A stretch of 64,000 nt of DNA, from NCBI GenBank assembly GCA_017524615.1, contig JAFXVJ010000028.1, positions 35,222-99,221 of the forward strand, written 5' to 3'. A model generated the notes under the pieces. It searched no databases and was not told where the DNA came from. It worked only from the letters and a program-made list of their open reading frames with translations. Positions within the stretch are counted from its first letter, which is position 1; the number at the start of each line of letters is the position of its first letter. This document shows, piece by piece, positions 44,105-51,834 of this stretch. Position numbers and translations under genes: made by a program. This stretch comes from Clostridia bacterium (GTDB taxonomy: Bacteria > Bacillota > Clostridia > Christensenellales > Aristaeellaceae).

Positions 44105-44872
44105 ATGCACATTCTGATCACAAACGATGACGGGATCCAATCCATCGGCTTGAAGGCCCTGGCGGACGCCGCGCTGAAGCGGGGCCACAGGGTCACCATC
44201 AGCGCCCCCAGCAGTCAGTGCAGCGCCAACAGCCAGCATATCACCCTGACCGCGCCATTGCTTGTGCATCCCACTCCCTGGGAAGGGGCGAAGGCCTACG
44301 CCGTGGACGGCACCCCCACCGACGCTGTACGGGTGGCGCCGTTTATGACGGAGGATCCTCTCGACTTCTACATTTCCGGCATCAACCGCGGAGAAAACGC
44401 GGGCAGCGCCGTCTATTACAGCGGCACTGTGGGGGCCGCCCGGGAGGCCGCCATGTGCTACATCCCCTCCATGGCGGTATCGATCATGCCGGGGGCGGAC
44501 GATGATATGCGCCGGAACCTGGCGGACATTGCCGTGCGGGTAGCGGAGCATTTTCAGGGCGTCGCCCTGCCCCGCTTCACCCTCATCAACCTGAACGCTC
44601 CCGCCATCCCCCCGGCCGAACTCAAGCCCCTGAAAGTGTGCCCCCTGAGCCGGGCTTATTATCTGGACGGCTATGAAAAGCGGGTCAGTCCGCTGGGACA
44701 AATGTATTTCTGGCTCAAGGCCAACGACACATCCGGCGTGCCCATGGAGCCCTGCGAGGAAGGCAGCGATTACGATTATCTGCGCAAAGGCCACGTCACC
44801 TGCACCTTCCTGGGGGATTTCACCGATTATAACGGCAGTTTTGCCGCCCGGATCGCGGATCTGACGCAATAA
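44105..44872 (+). CDS. surE: 5-prime/3-prime nucleotidase SurE
   Basis: The 255-residue protein has the SurE N-terminus MHILITNDDGIQS with the metal-binding Asp pair, APSSQCSANSQHITL, the DGTPTDAV motif and SGINRGENAG with the metal-binding Asn. SurE is a metal-dependent phosphatase acting on nucleoside monophosphates and sometimes exopolyphosphate. AGGAGG at 44091 precedes the ATG. It heads a run of five co-oriented genes and lies 6 nt before the broken oxidoreductase gene. Confidence 0.93.
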   Translation: MHILITNDDGIQSIGLKALADAALKRGHRVTISAPSSQCSANSQHITLTAPLLVHPTPWEGAKAYAVDGTPTDAVRVAPFMTEDPLDFYISGINRGENAGSAVYYSGTVGAAREAAMCYIPSMAVSIMPGADDDMRRNLADIAVRVAEHFQGVALPRFTLINLNAPAIPPAELKPLKVCPLSRAYYLDGYEKRVSPLGQMYFWLKANDTSGVPMEPCEEGSDYDYLRKGHVTCTFLGDFTDYNGSFAARIADLTQ

Positions 44873-44878
44873 GGCCAC

Positions 44879-46174
44879 ATGGGAAAGGGAACAGGAACGT
44901 TGACAGAGCATGGATGCGGGATCGGTCACGCCCCCATCATCGTGGTGGGCGGCGGCGCGGCGGGCATGATGGCCGCGCTGTTTGCCGCGCGCGGCGGCGG
45001 GCGGACGCTGCTGCTGGAGAAAAATGAAAAGCTGGGCAAAAAGGTCTACATCACCGGCAAAGGGCGGTGCAATGTGACCAACGCCTGCGAGGACATGGAA
45101 GATTTTCTGCGGGAGGTGCCCCGGAATCCGCGGTTTCTTCACAGCGCCCTGCGCCAGTTTGGCCCCTTCGACATGCTGGCGCTGCTGGATGAACTGGGGT
45201 GTCCCACCAAGGTGGAGCGGGGCCGCCGGGCCTACCCGGTGTCCGATCACGCCAGCGACGTGACCAAAGCCCTGGAAAAGGGCCTGCGTCAGGCCGGTGT
45301 AACGGTCCGCCTGAACGCTCCTGTGCGGCGGGTGACAGCGGACGCGGGCCGCGTGACCGGCGTGGAACTGATGAACGGCGAAGCGCTGCCCGCCCGGGCC
45401 GTGATCGTGTGCACCGGCGGGGTCAGCTACCCCGCCACCGGCTCCACCGGCGACGGCCTGCGCTGGGCCCGGGAGACGGGCCACACCGTCACCCCGCCGC
45501 GTCCCTCGCTGGTGGGACTGCGCACCAAAGAAACCTGGCCCATGGGATTGCAGGGGCTGACCCTAAAAAACATTTGCCTTACGGGCCGGTCCTGTGGTAA
45601 AATAATATATTCCGAATTGGGTGAAATGCTGTTCACCCATTTTGGCGTGTCCGGGCCGCTGGTGATCGAATGCTCCTGCCATCTGCCGGAAAGCGGCCAG
45701 GCGGAATTGAGCCTGAACCTGAAGCCGGGGCTGACGCGGGAGCAGCTGGACCAGCGCCTGACCCGCGATCTGGCCGCCGCCTGAAAAAAGCAGCTGTCCA
45801 CGGTGATGCAGTCCCTGCTGCCCCAGCGCTTCGCCGCGCTGTTTCCCCATCTGTGCGGTCTGGACGGCGCCCTTCCCTGCAGCCAGGTGACGGGAAAAAT
45901 GCGTAGCGCCATCGCCGACAGACTGCAGTCCTTGCCGTTGACCGTCATCGGCACCCGCCCCATCGACGAGGCCATCGTCACCCGCGGCGGCGTGGACATC
46001 AAGGATGTATCCCCCGGCACCATGGAAAGCAAGAAAACGGCCGGGCTGTATTTCGCCGGAGAAATCATCGACGTGGACGCTCACACGGGGGGCTATAACC
46101 TGCAAATCGCCTGGTCCACCGGGGCGCTGGCGGGCAAAAGCGCCGCATCCGCTAAGAAAGAAGGAAACGCATGA
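44879..46174 (+). pseudogene. HI0933/BaiN-type FAD-dependent oxidoreductase gene interrupted by an in-frame TGA
   Basis: A 432-codon frame encodes a Rossmann motif IIVVGGGAAGMMAALFAARGG, the family motif KLGKKVYITGKGRCNVTNA, ICTGG-like VIVCTGGVSYPATGSTGDG, and the C-terminal ESKKTAGLYFAGEIIDVDAHTGGYNLQIAWSTG. The frame is complete apart from TGA at 45782-45784 in the middle of a helix (RDLAAA-stop-KKQLSTVMQ). CGA (Arg) to TGA is the simplest explanation. Downstream coupling (ATGA with the next gene) is retained. It could be a genuine recent pseudogene, an assembly error, or read through. Confidence 0.78.
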
Positions 46175-46512
46175 GCATCCCGTTGGCGCTGGATCTTTGC
46201 TTTATGGGTCTGATCTTCCTGATCTTCGCCATTGTTTTTGCTGTTCGGAAGGAAAAAGCCTGCAATCTCATCGGCGGGTTCAGCTTCTTCACCGAAGCCC
46301 AGCAGGCGCAGTATGACAAGGCGCGGCTGGCCCGGGATTACTTCAAGCTGTTCCGCACGCTCACCATCGTGGTTTTCGCCGGCGCGGCGCTGTGTATTGT
46401 CCTGGGCTGGTGGGCGTTCGCCGCCGCCATTGCCATCCTGCTGTTTCTGGTTTTCCGCGATTTCCATATCAATCCGGAGAAAGCGTTTGAAAAATACAAG
46501 CTCAATCCCTGA
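46171..46512 (+). CDS. DUF3784-like small membrane protein
   Basis: The 113-residue protein has three membrane helices: LDLCFMGLIFLIFAIVFAV, TIVVFAGAALCIVLGWWAF and a following segment. KEKACNLIGGFSFFTEAQQAQYDKARLARDYFKLF lies between the first two and matches the DUF3784 pattern (conserved LIxGxxxxxxxExxxYDxxKL). Function unknown. It overlaps the end of the oxidoreductase frame by ATGA and precedes the exonuclease gene by 27 nt. Confidence 0.78.
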   Translation: MSIPLALDLCFMGLIFLIFAIVFAVRKEKACNLIGGFSFFTEAQQAQYDKARLARDYFKLFRTLTIVVFAGAALCIVLGWWAFAAAIAILLFLVFRDFHINPEKAFEKYKLNP

Positions 46513-46539
46513 TTGGGCATATTCCAAAGGAGTTTTTCC

Positions 46540-47487
46540 ATGCAGTACATTGTCCTGGACCTGGAATGGAACCAGCCCATATCTTATCATTCCCCCGCGT
46601 ACAAAAGCGTCGGGGGCAAGCTGTTATTTGAAATGATCCAAATCGGCGCGGTGAAGGTGGATGAACGCATGCAGGTGGTGGATTCCTTTTCCCAATTGAT
46701 CCAGCCCCAGCATTATATCCGCCTGCATCCCCGCATTTCCCGCATCACCCACATCACCCAGGAGGATCTGGCCGACGCGCCGCCCTTCAACGAGGCGGTG
46801 GCCGCCTTCGCCGATTGGTGCGGGGGAGATTACGTGCTGCTCACCTGGGGCTGCGACGATATTTCCGTACTGAACCAGAACATGACCTTCTACAAATGCG
46901 AAACTCCCCTGTCCAAAATCTATGATATTCAAAAGCTGTTTGGCGATGTGATCGGCACGCCCAAGGAGCGCAAGGGCCTGAAGGCCGCCATGGAGCACCT
47001 GGAAATCAACCCGGACGAGGAAAACATGCCCTTCCACAATGCGGTCAACGACGCCTACTACACCGCCCTGGTGTTCGCCCGGATGCCGGATCCGGCCAAG
47101 GTGCTGGAATACCCCCTCACCGCCCGGAAGCTGCAGCATCTGGACCGCACCAAAAAGGAAAGCACAGCCATTCTGCGGGTGCGTTCCATAAAGGACGCCC
47201 TGAAGAGCGCCGCCGCCATGACCCCGCCCTGCCCGGTGTGCGGCAAGCGCATGGAGGTGCCGGAGGGGTACGTGCGCCAGCGCAACGATCAGTATATGGC
47301 CCTGGCGGACTGTCCGCAGCACGGCCTGGCCTTTGTAAAACTGGCCTTTGGCAAAAACGACGAGGGCAAGCGGATCATGACCCGTTCCTCCTCCCTGAGC
47401 GAGGAGCAAAGCAAGCCCTACGTGCACACCAAGCATTTGCAGTGGCAGCAGAAAATCGCCCTTCAGCAGCAAAGCAGCGAGGAATGA
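46540..47487 (+). CDS. DEDDh-type 3-prime-5-prime exonuclease with C-terminal zinc-ribbon-like region
   Basis: The 315-residue protein opens with IVLDLEWNQP (first Asp and Glu of the DEDDh site), followed by ITHITQEDL, WGCDDISVLNQN (middle Asp) and MPFHNAVNDAYYTALVFA (catalytic His and last Asp). Residues about 225-265 carry CPVCGKRM and CPQHG, which may bind zinc. This group resembles sporulation inhibitor KapD and ERI-1-like exonucleases that process RNA 3-prime ends. AAAGGAG supports the start at 46540. Confidence 0.87.
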   Translation: MQYIVLDLEWNQPISYHSPAYKSVGGKLLFEMIQIGAVKVDERMQVVDSFSQLIQPQHYIRLHPRISRITHITQEDLADAPPFNEAVAAFADWCGGDYVLLTWGCDDISVLNQNMTFYKCETPLSKIYDIQKLFGDVIGTPKERKGLKAAMEHLEINPDEENMPFHNAVNDAYYTALVFARMPDPAKVLEYPLTARKLQHLDRTKKESTAILRVRSIKDALKSAAAMTPPCPVCGKRMEVPEGYVRQRNDQYMALADCPQHGLAFVKLAFGKNDEGKRIMTRSSSLSEEQSKPYVHTKHLQWQQKIALQQQSSEE

Positions 47488-47554
47488 CCGTCTGTCGCGT
47501 CAGCACCGTTCCGGTCCGATCACCGTCGCCGACACAGAGGAGGCAGCATCGCCC

Positions 47555-49201
47555 ATGAAAATCACCATGCTCAATCGGACTTTTGATTTTCCCGCCCCGG
47601 CCACTGTGGCGGAAATCATCGCCGCGATGGCCCCGGAATACCAAAGAACCGCGCTGGGCTGCTTTTGCGGCGGCCAGGCGCTGGAACTGAACGAAACGGT
47701 CTCCCGGGACTGCGTCCTGCATCCCATTACCTTCCAGAATGAGGAAGGCCGCAGGATCTACGAGCGGTCCCTGCGGTTCGTGCTGCTGCTGGCCGTGGAG
47801 CGGGTGCTGCCCGGCACGCATGTGCGCATCGAGCACTCCATCGGCTACGGCGTTTATATGCGGCTGCTGGAGCGGGACGTGGATGAGGACACCGCAGCGG
47901 CGCTTCAGGCCGAAATGGAAAAAATTGTGGCGGAAAACCTGCCCTTTATCCGGGAAACCTGGAGCCGGAAGCGCGCCATGGATTACTTTTCCGAAACCAA
48001 CCACGCCGATAAAACCCGGCTGCTCGCCTACCGCCCTTACGATTATTTCCCCATTTATCTTTGCGGCGGCATGGCCGAATATTTTTACGGCGCGATGCTG
48101 CCCTCCACCGGCTATGTATCGGCCTTCCGCCTGCTTCCCCACGCGCCCGGCATGGTGCTGCAAATGCCCTCCCCCGCCGATCCCGATCATCCCGCGCCGC
48201 TCATCCATCGCCCCCGGATCCTGGAGGTTTTCGCGCAGTCCAACCGCTGGTGCGATATCCTGGGCTGCCTGAACGCCGCCGACCTGAACGATATGATCGT
48301 GCAGGGCAAGCTGCCCGATTTTATCCGGGTCAACGAAGCGCTGCACGACCAGTCCATCAGCGATATCGCCCAGGGCATCGCCCGGCGCCACGCCCGGGCC
48401 GTGTTCGTGGCGGGGCCCTCGTCCAGCGGCAAAACCACCTTCTCCAACCGGCTGTGCATCCATCTGCGGGTGCTGGGGCTGCGGCCCGTGCTGGTGTCAT
48501 TGGATGATTTTTATCTGGATCGGGACCTGCTGCCCCTGGAAGCGGATGGCCTGCCCGACCTGGAGGCCCTGTCCGCCCTGGATGTGCCGCTGCTGCGCGC
48601 ATGCGTTTCCGGCCTGCTTGAGGGCAAAGAGGTCAGTATGCCCCGCTTTGATTTCACTTCCAGCAAGCGGTGCCCCGAAGGCTATCCCCTGCAATTGATG
48701 GACGACCAGATCCTGGTCATGGAGGGGATCCACGCCCTGAACCCCGCCCTGCACGAAGGGTTTGACCCGCGTCTTCTCTGCAAGGTCTATATCAGCGAGC
48801 TGACCTGCCTGAACCTGGACCATCATAACCGCATCCGCACCACTGACGCGCGGCTGCTGCGCCGCGTCGTGCGGGATCACCAGTTCCGCGCCACCCTGCC
48901 GGAGGAAACGCTGACCATGTGGCCCAGCGTGCGCCGGGGCGAGGAAAAGTGGATCTTCCCCTTCCAGGAGCAGGCCGATTTCCTGTTCAATTCCGCCCTG
49001 CATTATGAATTGCCCGTGCTCAAGCGCTACGCCTACGATCTGCTCAGCGGGATCCCCCCGGAAAACCCCGTGTACCTCAGCGCCCGCCGGCTGATGAAAA
49101 TCCTGAACTATATCCTGCCCGCCACAGACGAGGCCATGGCGGATATCCCGCCCCTGTCCCTGCTGCGGGAGTTTATCGGCGGCTGCACGCTGTATCGGTG
49201 A
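47555..49201 (+). CDS. Nucleoside kinase (uridine kinase-like) with threonyl-tRNA synthetase-type N-terminal domains
   Basis: The 548-residue protein has a TGS-like N-terminus (residues 1-65, MKITMLNRTFDFPAPATVAEII), a ThrRS second-additional-domain-like region with HSIGYGVYM and YDYFPIYLCGGMAEY, and a C-terminal P-loop kinase (VFVAGPSSSGKTTFSNRL at about 288, SLDDFYLDRD, PRFDFTSSKR, MEGIHALNP). This architecture is a known group of nucleoside kinases in Firmicutes and Thermotoga. It should phosphorylate a nucleoside such as uridine or cytidine. AGAGGAGGC lies upstream. It ends the surE operon. Confidence 0.9.
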   Translation: MKITMLNRTFDFPAPATVAEIIAAMAPEYQRTALGCFCGGQALELNETVSRDCVLHPITFQNEEGRRIYERSLRFVLLLAVERVLPGTHVRIEHSIGYGVYMRLLERDVDEDTAAALQAEMEKIVAENLPFIRETWSRKRAMDYFSETNHADKTRLLAYRPYDYFPIYLCGGMAEYFYGAMLPSTGYVSAFRLLPHAPGMVLQMPSPADPDHPAPLIHRPRILEVFAQSNRWCDILGCLNAADLNDMIVQGKLPDFIRVNEALHDQSISDIAQGIARRHARAVFVAGPSSSGKTTFSNRLCIHLRVLGLRPVLVSLDDFYLDRDLLPLEADGLPDLEALSALDVPLLRACVSGLLEGKEVSMPRFDFTSSKRCPEGYPLQLMDDQILVMEGIHALNPALHEGFDPRLLCKVYISELTCLNLDHHNRIRTTDARLLRRVVRDHQFRATLPEETLTMWPSVRRGEEKWIFPFQEQADFLFNSALHYELPVLKRYAYDLLSGIPPENPVYLSARRLMKILNYILPATDEAMADIPPLSLLREFIGGCTLYR

Positions 49202-49420
49202 AGCCTTCGCGCACGCCGGATCATCACGGGCTTCCCCGGCACACCTCATCTTCGGGCGAAACCGTTCCAAGAAGCAGGGCGAAACGCGCTTGCTGGGGCA
49301 CGCGGGGACACGCGATCCCCGCCCGCGCGTATCTGGACCGATATCTTTCGTCAACACAAAAATTTCCATATTATAAGAATGCGCCTCCTTGCGCACAATA
49401 GCCGCGAGGAGGCGATTTCA

Positions 49421-49969
49421 TTGAAAAAGCTTGGATTATTTCTGCTGCTGACGGTTCTGTCGGCAGCGCTGCTCACCGGCTGCGCGAGCAACGCGGACAC
49501 GCTGGCATCCCCCACGCCCGGCGCCACGGGCCAGCAAAACGCCATGGGCGCCGGCGGCGAACCGAGTCCCAATGCGTCCACGGCGCCGGCCGCTACCGAT
49601 AGCGCCCAGCAGGGCGGCATCATGACGGTAGAGGACGCCGTGAAGGCCTCGGAAGCCATGGAGGATGCCATCGACAAGCTGACCGAAGTGGAGGACGCCG
49701 AGGTGGCCGTCATCGGCGATACCGCGTTGGTGGGCGTCCGGTTCACCAGCCAGTATCAGGGCAAGGTGGACGACCGGCTGAAGAAAATGGTGCTGGCCCG
49801 GGTACAGACGGTGGATAAGACCGTCAAGCGCGTGGCCGTGACCGACGACGACACCCTGGTGAAAGCCATCAGCGATCTGGAAGACACCCTGGCCAAGGCC
49901 CCGTCCCTGGACGACGTGACGGATGAGCTGAAAAAACTGGCCGACAAAATCACGGTGTACACCGAATGA
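49421..49969 (+). CDS. YhcN/YlaJ-family sporulation lipoprotein, TTG start
   Basis: The 182-residue protein starts at TTG with GAGGAGGCG upstream. It has a lipoprotein signal with lipobox LLTGC, a Ser/Thr/Ala-rich linker, then the YhcN/YlaJ domain ([26 protein letters not shown]...[29 protein letters not shown]). Members are spore-membrane lipoproteins made in the forespore; they affect germination or outgrowth. It overlaps the next membrane protein by ATGA. It adds to the evidence of sporulation. Confidence 0.88.
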   Translation: MKKLGLFLLLTVLSAALLTGCASNADTLASPTPGATGQQNAMGAGGEPSPNASTAPAATDSAQQGGIMTVEDAVKASEAMEDAIDKLTEVEDAEVAVIGDTALVGVRFTSQYQGKVDDRLKKMVLARVQTVDKTVKRVAVTDDDTLVKAISDLEDTLAKAPSLDDVTDELKKLADKITVYTE

Positions 49970-50388
49970 CCCGGGAAGCCGCCCGCATGGGGAAATGGAT
50001 GCTGAGCGCCGCGCCGGTGACGCTGGCCGCGTTCCGCTTCTTCTCCGCGGGCGGCGCAGGCCCTGCGCTGTATGCCTGGGCGGCGCTGGGAACGCTGATC
50101 CCCATGCGCGATCAGTATCCCTACGTGCGAAAGCGCCGGGGCGGCGCGCACCGGCTGTTCTTTGCCTGTTCCGCGGGCTGGCTGACGATGGCCTGCGCGG
50201 AGATCCTGCTGCGTCGGTTCCTGCCCGGGACGCCCGCGGCCGAACTGGCCGCGCAGGCTGGGACTGTTTTCTTCGCGCTGTCCCTGGCCGCCGCGCTGCT
50301 GCGGCTGCGCATTCCCCGGATGGCCGCCTGGTGCGCAGGCGGCCTTTTCTGTATGGCAGCGGCGTATGCCGCCTGGGCGCTGCCGTGA
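49966..50388 (+). CDS. Polytopic membrane protein of unknown function
   Basis: The 140-residue protein has four hydrophobic segments and a basic loop (RKRRGGAHR). It is translationally coupled to the sporulation lipoprotein gene by ATGA overlap. No family was recognised. The GC content is extreme, but the overlap and the length of the open frame favour a real gene. A membrane partner of the lipoprotein is possible. Confidence 0.6.
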   Translation: MTREAARMGKWMLSAAPVTLAAFRFFSAGGAGPALYAWAALGTLIPMRDQYPYVRKRRGGAHRLFFACSAGWLTMACAEILLRRFLPGTPAAELAAQAGTVFFALSLAAALLRLRIPRMAAWCAGGLFCMAAAYAAWALP

Positions 50389-50397
50389 AGCCGCGCT

Positions 50398-50425
50398 TGC
50401 CGCGTAATGGGAAATCTGCTATACT
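50398..50425 (+). promoter_or_regulatory. Promoter of the DUF1905 gene
   Basis: TTGCCG (50398-50403), 16-nt spacer, TATACT (50420-50425). Confidence 0.6.
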
Positions 50426-50456
50426 TTCTGTGGAAACGCGGAGAAGGGAAGTGCGC

Positions 50457-50726
50457 ATGATGGTCTCGCCGGTTGAATTCGACGCCGTTATCCTGAAGCA
50501 CCCGGACATGGACGCCGCCTATATCGAGATCCCCTTCGACGTGTACGCCCGCTACGGCAAGCGCCGGGTGGCGGTGCACGCCGAATTCGACGGCTGCCCC
50601 TATGACGGGCAGCTGGTACGCATGGGCACCCCGGGCCACATCATCGGCATTCGCAAGGATATCCGCGCGAAAATCGGCAAGCAGCCGGGCGACACCTTGC
50701 ATGTGGCGCTGTGGGAACGGGACTGA
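50457..50726 (+). CDS. DUF1905 domain protein
   Basis: This 89-residue protein is essentially one DUF1905 domain: [82 protein letters not shown]. The small beta-barrel is often fused to or beside YdeI-type domains; its role is unknown. GAGAAGGGAAG precedes ATG 50457; the next codon is also ATG. It has its own promoter. Confidence 0.87.
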   Translation: MMVSPVEFDAVILKHPDMDAAYIEIPFDVYARYGKRRVAVHAEFDGCPYDGQLVRMGTPGHIIGIRKDIRAKIGKQPGDTLHVALWERD

Positions 50727-50780
50727 TACAGGCCCGGGCCCTTCGCGGCAGGGTTCGCCGTCCCCGCCCCGACCGTCACG

Positions 50781-50811
50781 AAAAAGGACCGTCTCTTTTT
50801 TGAGACAGCCC
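50781..50811 (-). terminator. Terminator of the minus-strand DeoR gene
   Basis: Read on the minus strand, GGGCTGTCTC and GAGACGGTCC pair around AAAAAA and are followed by TTTTT. Confidence 0.55.
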
Positions 50812-50819
50812 CCGAAACT

Positions 50820-50878
50820 TCGCGCAGGCACCGGGCGTTTGAAGCAAATCAGCGCGGAAAAGCGCCCAACGATTTGAC
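50820..50878. repeat. Palindromic intergenic repeat, partial copy 4
   Basis: GGGCGTTTGAAGCAAATCAG then CGCGGAAAAGCGCCCAA matches the right arm of copy 1 (GGCGTTTGAAGCA...GCGGAAAAAACGTCC). Confidence 0.5.
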
Positions 50879-50895
50879 TATTTTTCCGAAAACAG

Positions 50896-50921
50896 GATCG
50901 GCAAACGCCGGTCTTTTCTTT
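50896..50921 (+). terminator. Plus-strand terminator at the end of deoR
   Basis: GATCGGC-AAAC-GCCGGTC (one G-T pair) followed by TTTTCTTT. Confidence 0.6.
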
Positions 50922-51699
50922 ATGCCAGTTCCACTTCTGCGTTTATTCTCCTGAACTTTTCCAGCAGCTCCGGGTTCAAGCCCTGATCCGTCAGCAGCAG
51001 GCTCACTTCGTTGAATTCGCAGGTCCTGGCCATGGCTACGCGCCCAAATTTGGTGTGATCCGCCACGATCACGCTGCGGGCCGCTGCATTGAGCATCAGC
51101 CGCTTCACAGATACCTCTTCAAAGCTGACCGTCGTCACAGCGCCGATGGGGTCTACGCCATCCGCTCCCACGAAAGCGATATCCACATGCGTGTTCCACA
51201 GCATATGCTCCGCCACCGCGCCGATCAGCCCCTGCTGGCCCGGCCGCCGGGTGCCGCCCGTAACGACGAGGGTGCTGGTATGCGGAAGAACGATCTGAGA
51301 AGCAATATACAAATCATTGGTAATCAACGTCAGGTTTTCCAGGTGAGAAAGGGCCTGAGCAATGAAATAAGTGGTAGTTCCGGCGCTGATCATCACCGTA
51401 TCGCCTGCGTGTACCATCCGGGCCGCTCGCTCGGCGATACGGTGCTTTTCGGCCATCATCAGGCTGATCCTTTCGCTGTATGCGGATTCATACGATGCGC
51501 TTTTATCCACCTTCATTGCGCCGCCATGGGTGCGGCGCAGCATGCCTTGGTGGTCCAGGTCATCCAGGTCTCTTCGTACAGTCGCCTCAGATACATGGAA
51601 CTTTTCGGCCAACTCGTGAATTTGGGCGCTGGTGTTGGCTTCGATGTACTCCATCATCTTCTTCTGCCGCTCAGCGGGGATATACGTACTTCGTTCCAT
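50920..51699 (-). CDS. DeoR/GlpR-family transcriptional regulator
   Basis: The 259-residue regulator has an N-terminal helix-turn-helix (IPAERQKKMMEYIEANTSAQIHELAEKFHVSEATVRRDLDDLDHQGMLRRTHGGA) and a DeoR sensor domain related to ribose-5-phosphate isomerase (ISAGTTTYFIAQAL, ITNDLYIASQIV, VGADGVDPIGAVTT, VADHTKFGRVA), which binds a sugar phosphate. Lying downstream of the nucleoside-catabolic DeoB-PNP gene, it may respond to ribose or deoxyribose phosphates. Repeated TTGCCAAT motifs lie upstream. Confidence 0.88.
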   Translation of the reverse strand: MERSTYIPAERQKKMMEYIEANTSAQIHELAEKFHVSEATVRRDLDDLDHQGMLRRTHGGAMKVDKSASYESAYSERISLMMAEKHRIAERAARMVHAGDTVMISAGTTTYFIAQALSHLENLTLITNDLYIASQIVLPHTSTLVVTGGTRRPGQQGLIGAVAEHMLWNTHVDIAFVGADGVDPIGAVTTVSFEEVSVKRLMLNAAARSVIVADHTKFGRVAMARTCEFNEVSLLLTDQGLNPELLEKFRRINAEVELA

Positions 51700-51761
51700 A
51701 CGGGAGCACCTCCGTGCGCATGTCTTCGGCTGGGATCACCTGTCTTTATCATATATTATTT

Positions 51762-51821
51762 TTGCCAATTTGTAAAGCATATATAGAATTTTTGTCATTA
51801 TTGCCAATCTTAGGCAGGCAA
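51762..51821 (-). promoter_or_regulatory. Candidate DeoR operators in the deoR leader
   Basis: TTGCCAAT occurs at 51762 and 51801, 39 bp apart, and the second forms an inverted repeat with GGCAA at 51817-51821 (TTGCC-N11-GGCAA). The AT-rich gap is well placed for autoregulation. It is also the only gap between deoR and the DeoB-PNP gene upstream. Confidence 0.45.
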
Positions 51822-51834
51822 ATTTTGGAATTTT

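Noticed and set aside
19065-46174. Genome-wide stop codon reassignment to explain the TAG and TGA
   Set aside because: TAA, TAG and TGA all end intact genes in the window, and both RF1 and RF2 are encoded; single nonsense changes or sequence errors are simpler.
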